From: CAWJFP01 sp963842155
GTDB taxonomy: Bacteria; Pseudomonadota; Alphaproteobacteria; JACZXZ01
Direction: 5' to 3'
Length of the DNA: 64,000 bases
Assembly (NCBI GenBank): GCA_963842155.1
Contig: CAWJFP010000023.1
Coordinates: forward strand, 1-64,000
The notes beneath the pieces were generated by a model. It had not been told where the DNA came from. It was given only the letters and a program-made list of their open reading frames with translations, and ran no database searches. This document shows, in pieces, positions 18,466 through 26,847 of the stretch (within the stretch, counting starts at the first letter, position 1; each line of letters begins with the position of its first letter). The position numbers were made by a program, and so were the translations under genes.

Positions 18466-18930
18466 ATGGCTGCGAACGTCGAATCCCGTCTCAAGGAGCT
18501 GAAGATCGAGCTTCCCAAGGCCGCAGCGCCGGTGGCCAATTACGTGCCTTGCGTCCAGGCGGGCAATCTCCTCTTCGTCTCCGGCCAGGTCACCGTCTGG
18601 AACGGCGAGCTCAAATATATCGGCAGGCTCGGCAAGGAGGTCTCGATCGAGGATGGGCGCGCGGCGGCGCGGCTTTGCGCGCTCAATATCCTCGCCCAGG
18701 CCAAGGCCTTCCTCGGCTCGCTCGACCGGGTGAAGCGCGTTTGCATGGTGCAGGGCTTCGTCAACGCCGTGCCGGAGTTTCCCGACCATCCCAAGGTCGT
18801 CAACGGCGCCTCGGATCTGTTCGTCGAGCTCTTCGGCGAGGCCGGCAAGCATGCCCGTTTCGCGGTGGGCGCCGGCTCGCTGCCCGCCAACGTCGCGGTC
18901 GAGGTCGCGGCCGTGCTCGAGGTCGCCTAG
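18466..18930 (+). CDS. RidA family (YjgF/YER057c/UK114) protein
   Basis: A 154-residue single-domain Rid protein, of the TdcF/YjgH-like kind with CVQAGNLLFVSGQVTVWNGELKYIG. Later motifs are ALNILAQAKAFLGSLDRVKRVCMVQGFVNAVPEFPDHPKVVNGASDL and an Arg in HARFAVGAGSLPANVAVEVAAVLEV, the position used by active imine deaminases. The true start is ATG 18466, with AAGG about 10 bases upstream; ATG 18457 is possible. The COG3146 acyltransferase follows after 17 bases, suggesting co-transcription. Confidence 0.85.
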   Translation: MAANVESRLKELKIELPKAAAPVANYVPCVQAGNLLFVSGQVTVWNGELKYIGRLGKEVSIEDGRAAARLCALNILAQAKAFLGSLDRVKRVCMVQGFVNAVPEFPDHPKVVNGASDLFVELFGEAGKHARFAVGAGSLPANVAVEVAAVLEVA

Positions 18931-18947
18931 GCCGGGCCCGCGCCGCC

Positions 18948-20114
18948 ATGCCCGACGGGCGCGAGCCGAGCCGCATCCGGCTTGTCGAGCGCATCGCCGA
19001 GATCGAGGCCGCGGCCTGGGACGCTTGCGCGGGCGCCGAGAATCCGACGGTGAGCCACGCCTTCCTCGCCGCGCTCGAGGCGAGCGGCTCGGTCGGCAAG
19101 GATACCGGCTGGCTGCCGCGCCATCTCGTCCTCGAGGACGAGACAGGGCATCTCCTGGGCGCGGCGCCGCTCTATCTCAAGACCCATTCCTATGGCGAAT
19201 ATGTCTTCGACCATGGCTGGGCCGACGCCTATGAGCGAGCGGGCGGGCGCTACTATCCCAAGCTCCAGCTCGCCGTCCCCTTCACGCCGGTAACGGGCCC
19301 CCGTCTTCTGCTGCGGCCCGACGCCGCGCGCGGCTGGCGCGAGACGCTGATCGCCGGCCTCGTCGAGGTGGCGCGGCGGATGGAGGTTTCCTCGCTGCAC
19401 GTCACCTTCCCGCGCGAGGAGGAATGGCGCGCGCTGGGCGAGGCGGGCTTCCTCCTGCGCGAAGGCGAGCAGTTCCATTGGGAGAACCGCGGCTACGGCG
19501 CGTTCGAGGATTTCCTCGCCGCCTTGAGCTCGCGCAAGCGCAAGGCGATCCGCAAGGAGCGCGCGGCGGCGCAGTCGCACGGGCTCGAGATCGAGGCCTT
19601 GACCGGGCCGATGATCGAGCCCCGCCATTGGGACGCCTTCCATCGCTTCTATCTCGCGACGGCGGACCGCAAATGGGGCTATCCCTATCTCACCCGCGCC
19701 TTCTTCGAGGCGATCGGGCGCAGCCTGTCGGACAGGATCCTGCTGATCATGGCGTTTCGGCGCGGCCAGCCCGTCGCGGGCGCCTTCAACCTGATCGGCC
19801 GCGACGCGCTCTACGGCCGCAATTGGGGCGCGCAAGGGGACTACCCCTTCCTTCATTTCGAATGCTGCTATTACCGCGCCATCGAATTCGCCATCGCGCG
19901 CGGGCTGGCACGGGTCGAGGCGGGAGCGCAAGGCCCGCACAAGATCCAGCGCGGCTATCTGCCGAAACCCACCTACAGCGCGCATTGGATAGGCGACCGC
20001 GCTTTCGCGCGCGCCGTCGCCGACTACCTCGCCCGCGAGCGCCGCGCCGTGGCCGCCGAGCGCGCGGAGCTGGCCGAGCTCTCCCCCTTCCGCAAGGAGC
20101 CGGACCGCGCCTGA
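18948..20114 (+). CDS. GNAT-fold protein of the COG3146 (DUF482) family
   Basis: A 388-residue predicted N-acyltransferase (peptidogalycan biosynthesis/recognition family in COG wording). Family hallmarks are NPTVSHAFLAALEASGSV near the N-terminus, HLVLEDETGHLLGAAPLYLKTHSYGEYVFDHGWADAYE, YYPKLQLAVPFTPVTGPRLL, SSRKRKAIRKER and a C-terminal YRAIEFAIARGLARVEAGAQGPHKIQRGYLP. The start ATG 18948 is chosen because the conserved region begins right after it. Substrate unknown. Downstream of the RidA gene in the same orientation. Confidence 0.82.
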   Translation: MPDGREPSRIRLVERIAEIEAAAWDACAGAENPTVSHAFLAALEASGSVGKDTGWLPRHLVLEDETGHLLGAAPLYLKTHSYGEYVFDHGWADAYERAGGRYYPKLQLAVPFTPVTGPRLLLRPDAARGWRETLIAGLVEVARRMEVSSLHVTFPREEEWRALGEAGFLLREGEQFHWENRGYGAFEDFLAALSSRKRKAIRKERAAAQSHGLEIEALTGPMIEPRHWDAFHRFYLATADRKWGYPYLTRAFFEAIGRSLSDRILLIMAFRRGQPVAGAFNLIGRDALYGRNWGAQGDYPFLHFECCYYRAIEFAIARGLARVEAGAQGPHKIQRGYLPKPTYSAHWIGDRAFARAVADYLARERRAVAAERAELAELSPFRKEPDRA

Positions 20115-20135
20115 GCGCTCAGACCTGCCGGAGGC

Positions 20136-20609
20136 TCACGCCGCGTCGCGCGAGGGCACCATCACCTGGGCCTCGCCTTCGAGCACCACGTCGTCGTTGA
20201 CCGTGCAGACGGTGGTGAGCGTGACGCGCCGCTTGTCGCGCTTCACGTCGGTGATGGTGACGCGGGCATTGACCGTGTCGCCCGAACGCACCGGCGCCTT
20301 GAACTTGAGCGTCTGGCTGAGATAGATGCAGCCCGGCCCCGGCAGCTTGGTGCCGAGAACGGTCGAGATGAAGCTCGCCGTCAGCATGCCGTGGGCGATG
20401 CGCCCCTCGAACATGGTTTGGGAGGCGAACTCGTGGTTGAGATGGACGGGGTTCACATCGCCCGAGATGCCGGCGAAGAGCACGATGTCCGCGTCCGTCA
20501 CGGTGCGCGCGTAGAGCGCGCTCATCCCCACCGCCAAATCTTCGATATAACAGCCATGCAGCTCGTCCATGACGCTTCTGCGGCCCTTGTCGAGCGTCTC
20601 CACGGCCAT
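20136..20609 (-). CDS. MaoC-like hydratase, (R)-specific enoyl-CoA hydratase type
   Basis: A hot-dog-fold hydratase of the PhaJ/MaoC type, which hydrates trans-2-enoyl-CoA to the R-3-hydroxyacyl-CoA used for polyhydroxyalkanoates or in other pathways. The catalytic motif is present as FAGISGDVNPVHLNHEFA (Asp and His), followed by RIAHGMLTASFISTVLGTKLPGPG and LKFKAPVRSGDTV. ATG 20609 gives 157 residues; the frame is open further upstream to 20729 but that part is not family-like. It is convergent with the COG3146 gene and divergent from the Crp-like regulator. Confidence 0.85.
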   Translation of the reverse strand: MAVETLDKGRRSVMDELHGCYIEDLAVGMSALYARTVTDADIVLFAGISGDVNPVHLNHEFASQTMFEGRIAHGMLTASFISTVLGTKLPGPGCIYLSQTLKFKAPVRSGDTVNARVTITDVKRDKRRVTLTTVCTVNDDVVLEGEAQVMVPSRDAA

Positions 20610-20789
20610 TCGCGACCTTCCTTTTGATGCGATGCGGCAGGGAATTGTTGCGGCGCACTCTAACCGAATCAACGCGCCCCGGCAAGGAACGTTCCGTTCG
20701 CGCGCGCTCCCCTCCCCGGCGATGCACAAGCCCTCGCCAAGACGGCGGGCCTCCGGCTATATGAAGAGCAAAGCGGCAGGAGACCCGCG

Positions 20790-21503
20790 ATGAAACAACA
20801 GGCGAAACCGGCGTCGAAGGGCACGCTCAAGGGCATTCCCTTGTTCAAGGATCTCCCCGATCCTCGGCGGGAGGCCTACGAGCATCATTGCGTCTGGCGC
20901 CGCTTCGCGCCCGACGAGCAGATCATCGACCGCACGAGCGATAGCCGCGAGGTGTTCTTCGTCGTCGAGGGCAGGGTGCGCATCGTGAACTATTCGCTCT
21001 CCGGACGCGAGATCAGCTTCGACGAGCGCAAGGCCGGCGATTTCTTCGGCGAGCTCGCAGCCATCGACGGCGGCCCGCGCTCGGCCCATGCCGTGGCGCT
21101 CGCCGATACGCTGGTGGCAGTGATGCCGCCCGAGCGCTTCACCGCGCTCGTTTCCGAGCATCCGAGTGCCGCGCTCGCCATCATGCGCCGTCTCACCGCC
21201 ATCATCCGCATCTCGACCGGGCGCATCATGGATCTCTCGACCCTCGCCGCGCACGACCGCGTGCGCGCGGAAATCCTGCGCCTCGCGCGTCCGGGCCTGC
21301 GCGCCGACGGCACCGCGCACATCTCGCCCATCCCCATCCATGCCGACATCGCGAGCCGCGTGAGCACGACCCGCGAGACGGTCGCGCGCGTCTTCGGCGA
21401 CCTCACGCGCCACGGCCTGTTGAAACGTGCACCCAATGCGCTCATTTTGCTCGACGTCGCCCGCCTCGAGGCCAGCCTCGAGGAGACCGCCGATCTGGAG
21501 TGA
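20790..21503 (+). CDS. Crp/Fnr family transcriptional regulator, cyclic-nucleotide type
   Basis: 237 residues. It has an N-terminal cNMP-binding beta-roll with the phosphate cassette FFGELAAIDGGPRSAHAV, a dimerisation helix (RIMDLSTLAAHDRVRAEILRLA) and a C-terminal winged HTH with the recognition helix in SRVSTTRETVARVFGDLTRHGLL. The recognition residues are R-E-T-V-x-R, as in Crp, not the E-x-x-S-R of FNR. There is no Cys cluster for an Fe-S sensor; only Cys34 is obvious. It therefore probably senses a cyclic nucleotide and is a weak candidate for reading the two TTGAT-N4-ATCAA boxes. A CoA-transferase gene follows 10 bases downstream. Confidence 0.88.
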   Translation: MKQQAKPASKGTLKGIPLFKDLPDPRREAYEHHCVWRRFAPDEQIIDRTSDSREVFFVVEGRVRIVNYSLSGREISFDERKAGDFFGELAAIDGGPRSAHAVALADTLVAVMPPERFTALVSEHPSAALAIMRRLTAIIRISTGRIMDLSTLAAHDRVRAEILRLARPGLRADGTAHISPIPIHADIASRVSTTRETVARVFGDLTRHGLLKRAPNALILLDVARLEASLEETADLE

Positions 21504-21513
21504 GGAAGACATC

Positions 21514-22749
21514 ATGCTAGCGCTCGACGGCATCAAGGTGCTCGATCTCAGCCGCGTCCTCGCCGGACCCTGGTGCACCCAGACGCTCGCCGATCTCGGT
21601 GCCGAAGTGTGGAAGATCGAGAGCCCGCAGGAGGGCGACGACACGCGAACCTGGACCCCGCCCGACGTAGGCGGCGAATTGACCTATTACCTTGCCGCCA
21701 ACCGCAACAAGAAGAGCATCGCCGTCAACATCAAGAGCGCCGAGGGCCAGGCGATCATCCATCGCCTGATGGAGCGCGCCGACGTCCTGGTCGAGAACAT
21801 GCGCGCCGGCACGCTCGACAAGCTCGGCCTGGGCTATGCGGCCGCGCGCGCCATCAATCCGCGCCTCGTCTATTGCTCGATCTCGGCCTATGGCCGCACC
21901 AGCCCGCTCGCCGACCGGCCCGGCTACGACTTCCTCATCCAGGCCGAAAGCGGCCTCATGTCGATCACCGGCTGGCCCGACGGCGAGCCGACGCGCCACG
22001 GCATGGCCATCACCGACCTCGTCACCGGCATGAACACGGCCCAGGCCGTGCTCGCGGCGCTCTTCGCGCGCGAGCGCACGGGCGAGGGCCAGTTCATCGA
22101 CATGGCGCTCTTCGACAGCGCGGTGGCGCTGCTGGCCAATATCGGCTCCTCCTACATCAATGTCGGGCTCAGGCCGCGCCGCTACGGCAATGCGCATCCC
22201 ACCATCGTGCCCTACCAACTCTTCGACACGGCCGACGGGCAACTGGCGCTGGCGGTCGGCAACAATCTGCAGTTCCGCAATCTTTGCCGCGAGGTGCTGG
22301 GCCGGCCCGAGATCGCCGAGGACGAGCGCTTCCGCCGCAGCCATGACCGCGTGGCGAACCGCGAGGTACTGGTGCCGATCCTGGCCGAGGCCTTCGCCAA
22401 GCGCGGCACCGCCGAGTGGATCGCGCTCCTCAACAAGGCGGGCGTGCCGGCCGGCCGGGTGCGCGAGCTGCATGAGGTCTTCGCCTCGCCCGAGGCGGAA
22501 GCGCGCGGGCTCGCCCGCCGCGTGCCGCATCCGACGGCGGGCGAGGTGGCTCTCCTCGCCTCCCCCCTCAGGCTCGAGGGCACGCCCGTGCGCGAGCCCA
22601 CGGCGCCGCCGTTGCTCGGCCAGCATACGGCGGAAGTGCTGGAGACTGTGCTCGGCGCGAACTCGCGCCAGATCGAGGATTGGGCGGCGGCGGGCGTGAT
22701 CGGCCTCTATTCGGAGCGGGCGAAGGAAGGTGCCGCGGCGAGCGCGTGA
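21514..22749 (+). CDS. CaiB/BaiF family CoA-transferase
   Basis: A 411-residue class III CoA-transferase. ATG 21514 lies behind GAGGAAG. The N-terminal GIKVLDLSRVLAGPWCTQTLADLGAEVWKIE is family-typical. The CoA-binding and active-site region follows with VENMRAGTLDKLGLGY, GYDFLIQAESGLMSITG and GEGQFIDMALFDSAVALL, which carries the conserved Asp that forms the acyl anhydride. It probably shares an operon with the Crp-like gene 10 bases upstream. The acid substrate cannot be told from sequence. Confidence 0.9.
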   Translation: MLALDGIKVLDLSRVLAGPWCTQTLADLGAEVWKIESPQEGDDTRTWTPPDVGGELTYYLAANRNKKSIAVNIKSAEGQAIIHRLMERADVLVENMRAGTLDKLGLGYAAARAINPRLVYCSISAYGRTSPLADRPGYDFLIQAESGLMSITGWPDGEPTRHGMAITDLVTGMNTAQAVLAALFARERTGEGQFIDMALFDSAVALLANIGSSYINVGLRPRRYGNAHPTIVPYQLFDTADGQLALAVGNNLQFRNLCREVLGRPEIAEDERFRRSHDRVANREVLVPILAEAFAKRGTAEWIALLNKAGVPAGRVRELHEVFASPEAEARGLARRVPHPTAGEVALLASPLRLEGTPVREPTAPPLLGQHTAEVLETVLGANSRQIEDWAAAGVIGLYSERAKEGAAASA

Positions 22750-23062
22750 GGGGAAGGGACGCTGTTGGAAAGCGCCCGGCCCGCGACGCCGACGCTTCAT
22801 GGGCCGGCGGTTCGTCGATCCTTGAGGGGCACGGTCGATAATTTTCGCGATATGAGCGTAAGGTTTAGGTAAATTTCTGTATCCTGGCCGACATGTTGAA
22901 CCGACCTCCCCGCACATTACGCTTCCGGCGGCGAGCGCCGCTCACCATCAATAAGAAGCCAGCCTTGCGCGGGATTGGACCTATTTCTGCGACGACAAAG
23001 CGAGATATGCCGAGGATGCGAAATTGCCGCCATTCTTCCGGCCGGCTTCGGAGGCCCGCCGG
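22750..23062. other. Intergenic stretch upstream of the ABC half-transporter
   Basis: About 310 bases with no convincing gene. A 7-bp GC-rich inverted repeat (22776-22782 and 22801-22807) could end the CoA-transferase transcript, but it has a long loop and no T run. The remainder likely carries the promoter of the ABC gene; the Shine-Dalgarno GGAGG lies at 23050-23054. Confidence 0.45.
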
Positions 23063-24841
23063 ATGGTAACCGTCGAAAAGCCGAAGGCGGCGAGCGCGCG
23101 CGACCAGGCGACGATGGGCTGGTTTCCGTTTCTTTTGCTGTTTTTCCGCTATGCCTGGCCTTATTGGCGCTCGAAAGAAAAATGGAAGATATGGGCGTTC
23201 ACCTTGCTCATGGTCGTGCTCACGGTGGCGCAGGTCACCGTTCCGATCGCGATCAATCTCTGGATGAAAAGCATATTCGACGCCTTGCAGAACAGGTCCA
23301 TGGCCCGGTTCATCCCGCTCACCGGGGTCTTGGTCCTCATCATCATCGCCAACGTCGCCATCCTCAGCACGCATCTTCTCGTGACGCGATGGATCCAAAT
23401 CAACTGGCGCAATTGGCTGACGCGTAACGTGATGGACCGATGGATGGAGGCAGGCCGGCACTATCAGGTGACCTACATTCCGGGAGAGCATGACAACCCC
23501 GATGGCCGCATCGCCGAGGACGCCCGCATCGCCACGGAATACGGCATCGATCTCGTGCATTCGCTGCTCTATTGCGCGTTGCTGCTGGTGAGCTTCACCG
23601 AAATCCTATGGTCGCTTTCCGGCCCGCCGGAGATCCAGCTCGGTCCCATCGAGCTTTATATTCCGGGCCATCTGGTTTGGGTTGCCTTCATCTATGCCGC
23701 GATCGGTACCTCCGTGGCCTTGGTCCTCGGGCAGGCCCTGGTACGGACGACGGAAGGACGCCAGACCTTCGAGGCCAATTTTCGCTTCGGCCTGGTGCAT
23801 GCCCGGGAGAACTCGCTGGCGATCGGGCTCACCCATGGCGAAGCCAGCGAACAGCGCCGCTTCCATGGCCTGTTCCATGCCGTGGCCGCGGCCTGGAACC
23901 GACAGACGACGGCGCTCACCCACGTCATGTTCTATAGCGCAAGCTGGAATGTCCTGTGGCAAGCCTTTCCCATCCTGCTCAACGCGCCGCGATTCATCTC
24001 CGGAGCCATAACCCTCGGCGTCATGATGCAGGCCGTCCAGGCCTTCCAGCAGGAAACCGCGGCGCTCTCCTGGCCGATCGACAACCTCTCGAAACTGGCC
24101 GATTGGCGCGCCTCGGTACGGCGCATCATGGGGCTCGATTTCGCCATCCGCGACCTCGCGCGGGACGCCGCGACCGACGGCGAGCGGCGGATCACGATGA
24201 CGATCTCCGACAAGCCGATCCTGGCGTTCCGCAACCTCGCCGTCACCGATCCCGAGGGCAAGGTCGAGATCGCCGGCTTCGACGCCGAAGTGCGGCAGGG
24301 CGAGCGGGTTCATATCGTCGGCGAGTTCGGCGTCACCTCGATGCTTTTCAAGGTCATAGCCGGGGTCTGGCCTTGGGGGCAGGGTCGCATCGAGTTGCCG
24401 GCCGGAGCCACGCTCTTCTTCATGCCGGAGCGGCCTTATTTGCCGATTTGCATGCTGCGCGAGGCCATCAGCTACCCGGCGGATTCAGCCCAGTTCACCG
24501 ACGCCTCGCTCCGCTCAGCCCTCACCCGCGTCGGCCTCGAATTGTTTGCGACGCGGCTCGGCGAGAGCGGAAACTGGGAGCAGCTTTTGGACATCAGCCA
24601 ACATCAACGCCTGGGCTTCGCGCGACTTTTCCTCCATCGCCCGAGCTGGATACTCCTCCAGGAAGCGACCGACGCGCTCGGCGCGGAGGGGGAGAAGGAG
24701 ATGATGCAGCTCCTGCGCGACGAATTCGCCGATGCGACCGTCGTCATTCTGGGCCAGCACCCGGCCGTCGATATCGGTCCGATGCGCAAAGTCGTCATTT
24801 CCCGAAGCGAGGGCGTGGCCGCAGAGCAGCGGCGAGCCTAG
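23063..24841 (+). CDS. ABCD/SbmA-BacA-like ABC half-transporter with degenerate nucleotide-binding domain
   Basis: 592 residues from ATG 23063 (GGAGG 8 bases upstream). The N-terminal half matches the ABC transporter type-6/SbmA-like membrane domain: several TM helices, WRNWLTRNVMDRWM, YYI-equivalent HYQVTYIPGEHDNPDGRIAED and ANFRFGLVHARENSLAIGLTHGE. The C-terminal half is the matching ATPase fold, but its catalytic motifs are altered. Walker A is VGEFGVTSM instead of GxxGxGKS. The Q-loop reads MPERPY rather than PQRPY, the signature is LDISQHQRL rather than LSxGEQQR, Walker B ends LLQEAT rather than LDEAT, and the H-loop is GQHP rather than GHR. ATP hydrolysis is therefore doubtful. The frame is uninterrupted. 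Confidence 0.8.
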   Translation: MVTVEKPKAASARDQATMGWFPFLLLFFRYAWPYWRSKEKWKIWAFTLLMVVLTVAQVTVPIAINLWMKSIFDALQNRSMARFIPLTGVLVLIIIANVAILSTHLLVTRWIQINWRNWLTRNVMDRWMEAGRHYQVTYIPGEHDNPDGRIAEDARIATEYGIDLVHSLLYCALLLVSFTEILWSLSGPPEIQLGPIELYIPGHLVWVAFIYAAIGTSVALVLGQALVRTTEGRQTFEANFRFGLVHARENSLAIGLTHGEASEQRRFHGLFHAVAAAWNRQTTALTHVMFYSASWNVLWQAFPILLNAPRFISGAITLGVMMQAVQAFQQETAALSWPIDNLSKLADWRASVRRIMGLDFAIRDLARDAATDGERRITMTISDKPILAFRNLAVTDPEGKVEIAGFDAEVRQGERVHIVGEFGVTSMLFKVIAGVWPWGQGRIELPAGATLFFMPERPYLPICMLREAISYPADSAQFTDASLRSALTRVGLELFATRLGESGNWEQLLDISQHQRLGFARLFLHRPSWILLQEATDALGAEGEKEMMQLLRDEFADATVVILGQHPAVDIGPMRKVVISRSEGVAAEQRRA

Positions 24842-24858
24842 TCGGCACGCCGGCAGGC

Positions 24859-26199
24859 CTATCCGGTGGGCTTTCCCGCGATCAGCCCGGCATACCAGCG
24901 TGCCGAGGATTTCGGAATGCGCTTTTGCGTCGCGTAATCGACATAGACAAGGCCGAAGCGGCTGGCGTAGCCCGAGCCCCATTCGAAATTGTCGAGCAGC
25001 GACCAGACGAAATAGCCGTGTAGATCGGCGCCGGCCCGCATCGCCTCGCGCATGGCGTTCGTATAGGCGCGCAGATAGGCAATGCGCTGCGGATCTGCGA
25101 CCTCGCCGGCCTCGTTCGGCCGATCCTTGCCGCCGCAACCGTTCTCGGTGACATAGACCGGGAGCCGGTAGCGCCGCGTGATCTCAACCAGCTCGTCGCG
25201 AAACATCTCGGGATAGATGGCCCAGCCTATGTCCGACCGCGGCGCGTCGGCCGGCGCCTCGCCCCAAGCATAGCCCCAGGTCATGGCGGGGTCCGCCTTG
25301 GCGAAGATCGGGCCGTAATGGTTGAGGCCGAACCAGTCGATGGGGCGGCAAATCCGTGCCATGTCGCCCGCCTGCATATAGGGCTCCATCGCGCGCCCGG
25401 TCAGCGGCGGGTAGCAGGCGAGGATTTGCGGGTCGGGAAAGACGCGATTCCAATGCTCGTCCAGCAGCGCGGCCGCTTCGTTGTTTTCCGGCTTGCCATG
25501 CTCCGGCAGCACGCGCTGGCGATTGTGGATCGCGCCGATCGAGGCGCCGGGCACCAGCGCGCGCAGCACGTCGACCGCGGCGCCATGCGCCAGATTGACA
25601 TGATGGATCGCCTTGAGATGGGCCGCGCGATCGGTAATGCCGGGAGCGCCCCAATCGATGGCGAAACCGAAGATGGTGAAGACCGAGAATTCGTTGAAGG
25701 TGGCGAAGCGCTTGACCCGATCGCCGTAGCGTCGCGCCAAGAGCGCGGCATAGTCGGCGAACCAGCCGGCGCTGTCGCGATTGGTCCAGCCGCCCAGGTC
25801 CTGAAGCGCCTGCGGCAGGTCCCAGTGATAGAGGCAGAGCCAAGGCTCGATCCCCGTCTCCAGCAGCTTGTCGATGAGCCGATCGTAGAAGGCGAGGCCC
25901 GGCTCGTTGAGGCGCCCGCGGCCGCGCGGCAAGACCCGCGGCCAGGCCACCGAGAAACGATAGGCGCCGACGCCGATATCCTTCATCAGCGCCACGTCCT
26001 CCGCGTAGCGATGATAATGATCGCAGGCAACGTCGCCCGTATCGCCGTTGGCGATCTTGCCCTTCTGGCGGCAACGCAGATCCCAGATGCTGGGGCCGCG
26101 GCCGTCCTCCTGCGCCGCGCCCTCGATCTGATAGCTCGAGGTCGAGACGCCCCAGACGAAGTCGTGCGGCCAGCCGGCTGCGGATGGCTCGTTCGGCAT
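24859..26199 (-). CDS. Glycoside hydrolase family 1 beta-glucosidase
   Basis: 446 residues, the usual GH1 length, with no signal peptide, so cytoplasmic. It begins with FVWGVSTSSYQIEGAAQEDGRGPSIWD, a hallmark N-terminus that includes the sugar-binding Gln. The nucleophile is Glu352 in YVTENGCGG. The acid/base Glu170 lies in TFNEFS; most family members have NEP here, so Phe171 is unusual. YFVWSLLDNFEWGSGY supplies the Trp/Glu sugar site. It is convergent with the ABC half-transporter, whose stop is only 17 bases away. Likely hydrolyses beta-glucosides; exact specificity unknown. Confidence 0.92.
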   Translation of the reverse strand: MPNEPSAAGWPHDFVWGVSTSSYQIEGAAQEDGRGPSIWDLRCRQKGKIANGDTGDVACDHYHRYAEDVALMKDIGVGAYRFSVAWPRVLPRGRGRLNEPGLAFYDRLIDKLLETGIEPWLCLYHWDLPQALQDLGGWTNRDSAGWFADYAALLARRYGDRVKRFATFNEFSVFTIFGFAIDWGAPGITDRAAHLKAIHHVNLAHGAAVDVLRALVPGASIGAIHNRQRVLPEHGKPENNEAAALLDEHWNRVFPDPQILACYPPLTGRAMEPYMQAGDMARICRPIDWFGLNHYGPIFAKADPAMTWGYAWGEAPADAPRSDIGWAIYPEMFRDELVEITRRYRLPVYVTENGCGGKDRPNEAGEVADPQRIAYLRAYTNAMREAMRAGADLHGYFVWSLLDNFEWGSGYASRFGLVYVDYATQKRIPKSSARWYAGLIAGKPTG

Positions 26200-26847
26200 G
26201 GCTATTTATGGCCGGCGGGGATGACGGAGGCAACCCGGAATTGATTCTGGGCATTCGCCGCGGCCGACCTCGCAGTGGCGATTGTCGAAACGGGCGCGCC
26301 CTGGGCGTGCTCGCCGAGTTCGACAGGAACGCGCAGCGCTACACGGCAGTTGAGGCAGTGCAATAGCTGCTGCGGCAAGGTACCCGACGAACAGCTCCTA
26401 GAGCTTGGATCCGCGATCGCGTGGCTCTTTGGCGGGACCACTTGACTCTTTCGCCGGGTTTAAAGGCGCGGTTTGATCATCGGCCGGGACTTGGCGGTCG
26501 CGCCCACTCTTTCTCAGCCTCGATATCATTCGCGCCAGGCTAAAATCCCATCTGATGAAGAGCCGATCGAGCCGAGGCAGGCGCCGTAACATGGGGCCTT
26601 TTCCTTCAGTAAATGAAGCACACAAGCGTCTAGAGATTTGGCGCATTATCGAGGCGCGATTACAGCTGTCCCTTATCCATCAACTGGGGTAACACGGCCA
26701 TTCCCTGGCGCAAACTGGCGACTGAGGCGCCCGCGGCGGAAATTCGGGAACCTATTCCCCTTATGGGATTACCGCTCCCGCCGGCAAGCGGTGGTTCGCG
26801 GCGCATATCGGCGCCGAATTGACGCTTCACGGCCCAGAAAACCGGCT
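26200..26847. other. Long intergenic region between GH1 and the arginase-family gene
   Basis: About 650 bases without a recognisable gene. One small minus-strand ORF (26398-26592) has a plausible ribosome site and is listed separately. The rest gives no protein family, no repeat array and no tRNA that I can see. It must contain the GH1 promoter. Confidence 0.5.
26398..26592 (-). CDS. Possible small basic hypothetical protein
   Basis: A 64-residue ORF starting MLRRLPRLDRLFIRWDFSLA. GAAGGAAAAGG lies about 5 bases upstream of ATG 26592. It is Arg/Lys-rich with a proline-rich tail. No family recognised. The ribosome site is its main support; it could equally be a chance ORF in a long intergenic region. 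Confidence 0.28.
   Translation of the reverse strand: MLRRLPRLDRLFIRWDFSLARMISRLRKSGRDRQVPADDQTAPLNPAKESSGPAKEPRDRGSKL

Noticed and set aside
20790..21503. FNR-type oxygen sensor
   Set aside because: It lacks the N-terminal Cys cluster and the E-x-x-S-R recognition helix; it is a cyclic-nucleotide-type Crp relative.
22776..22807. Terminator after the CoA-transferase
   Set aside because: Only a 7-bp stem with an 18-base loop and no T run; too weak to list as a feature.
23024..23062. TTG start for the ABC half-transporter
   Set aside because: No ribosome site precedes it, whereas ATG 23063 has GGAGG 8 bases upstream.
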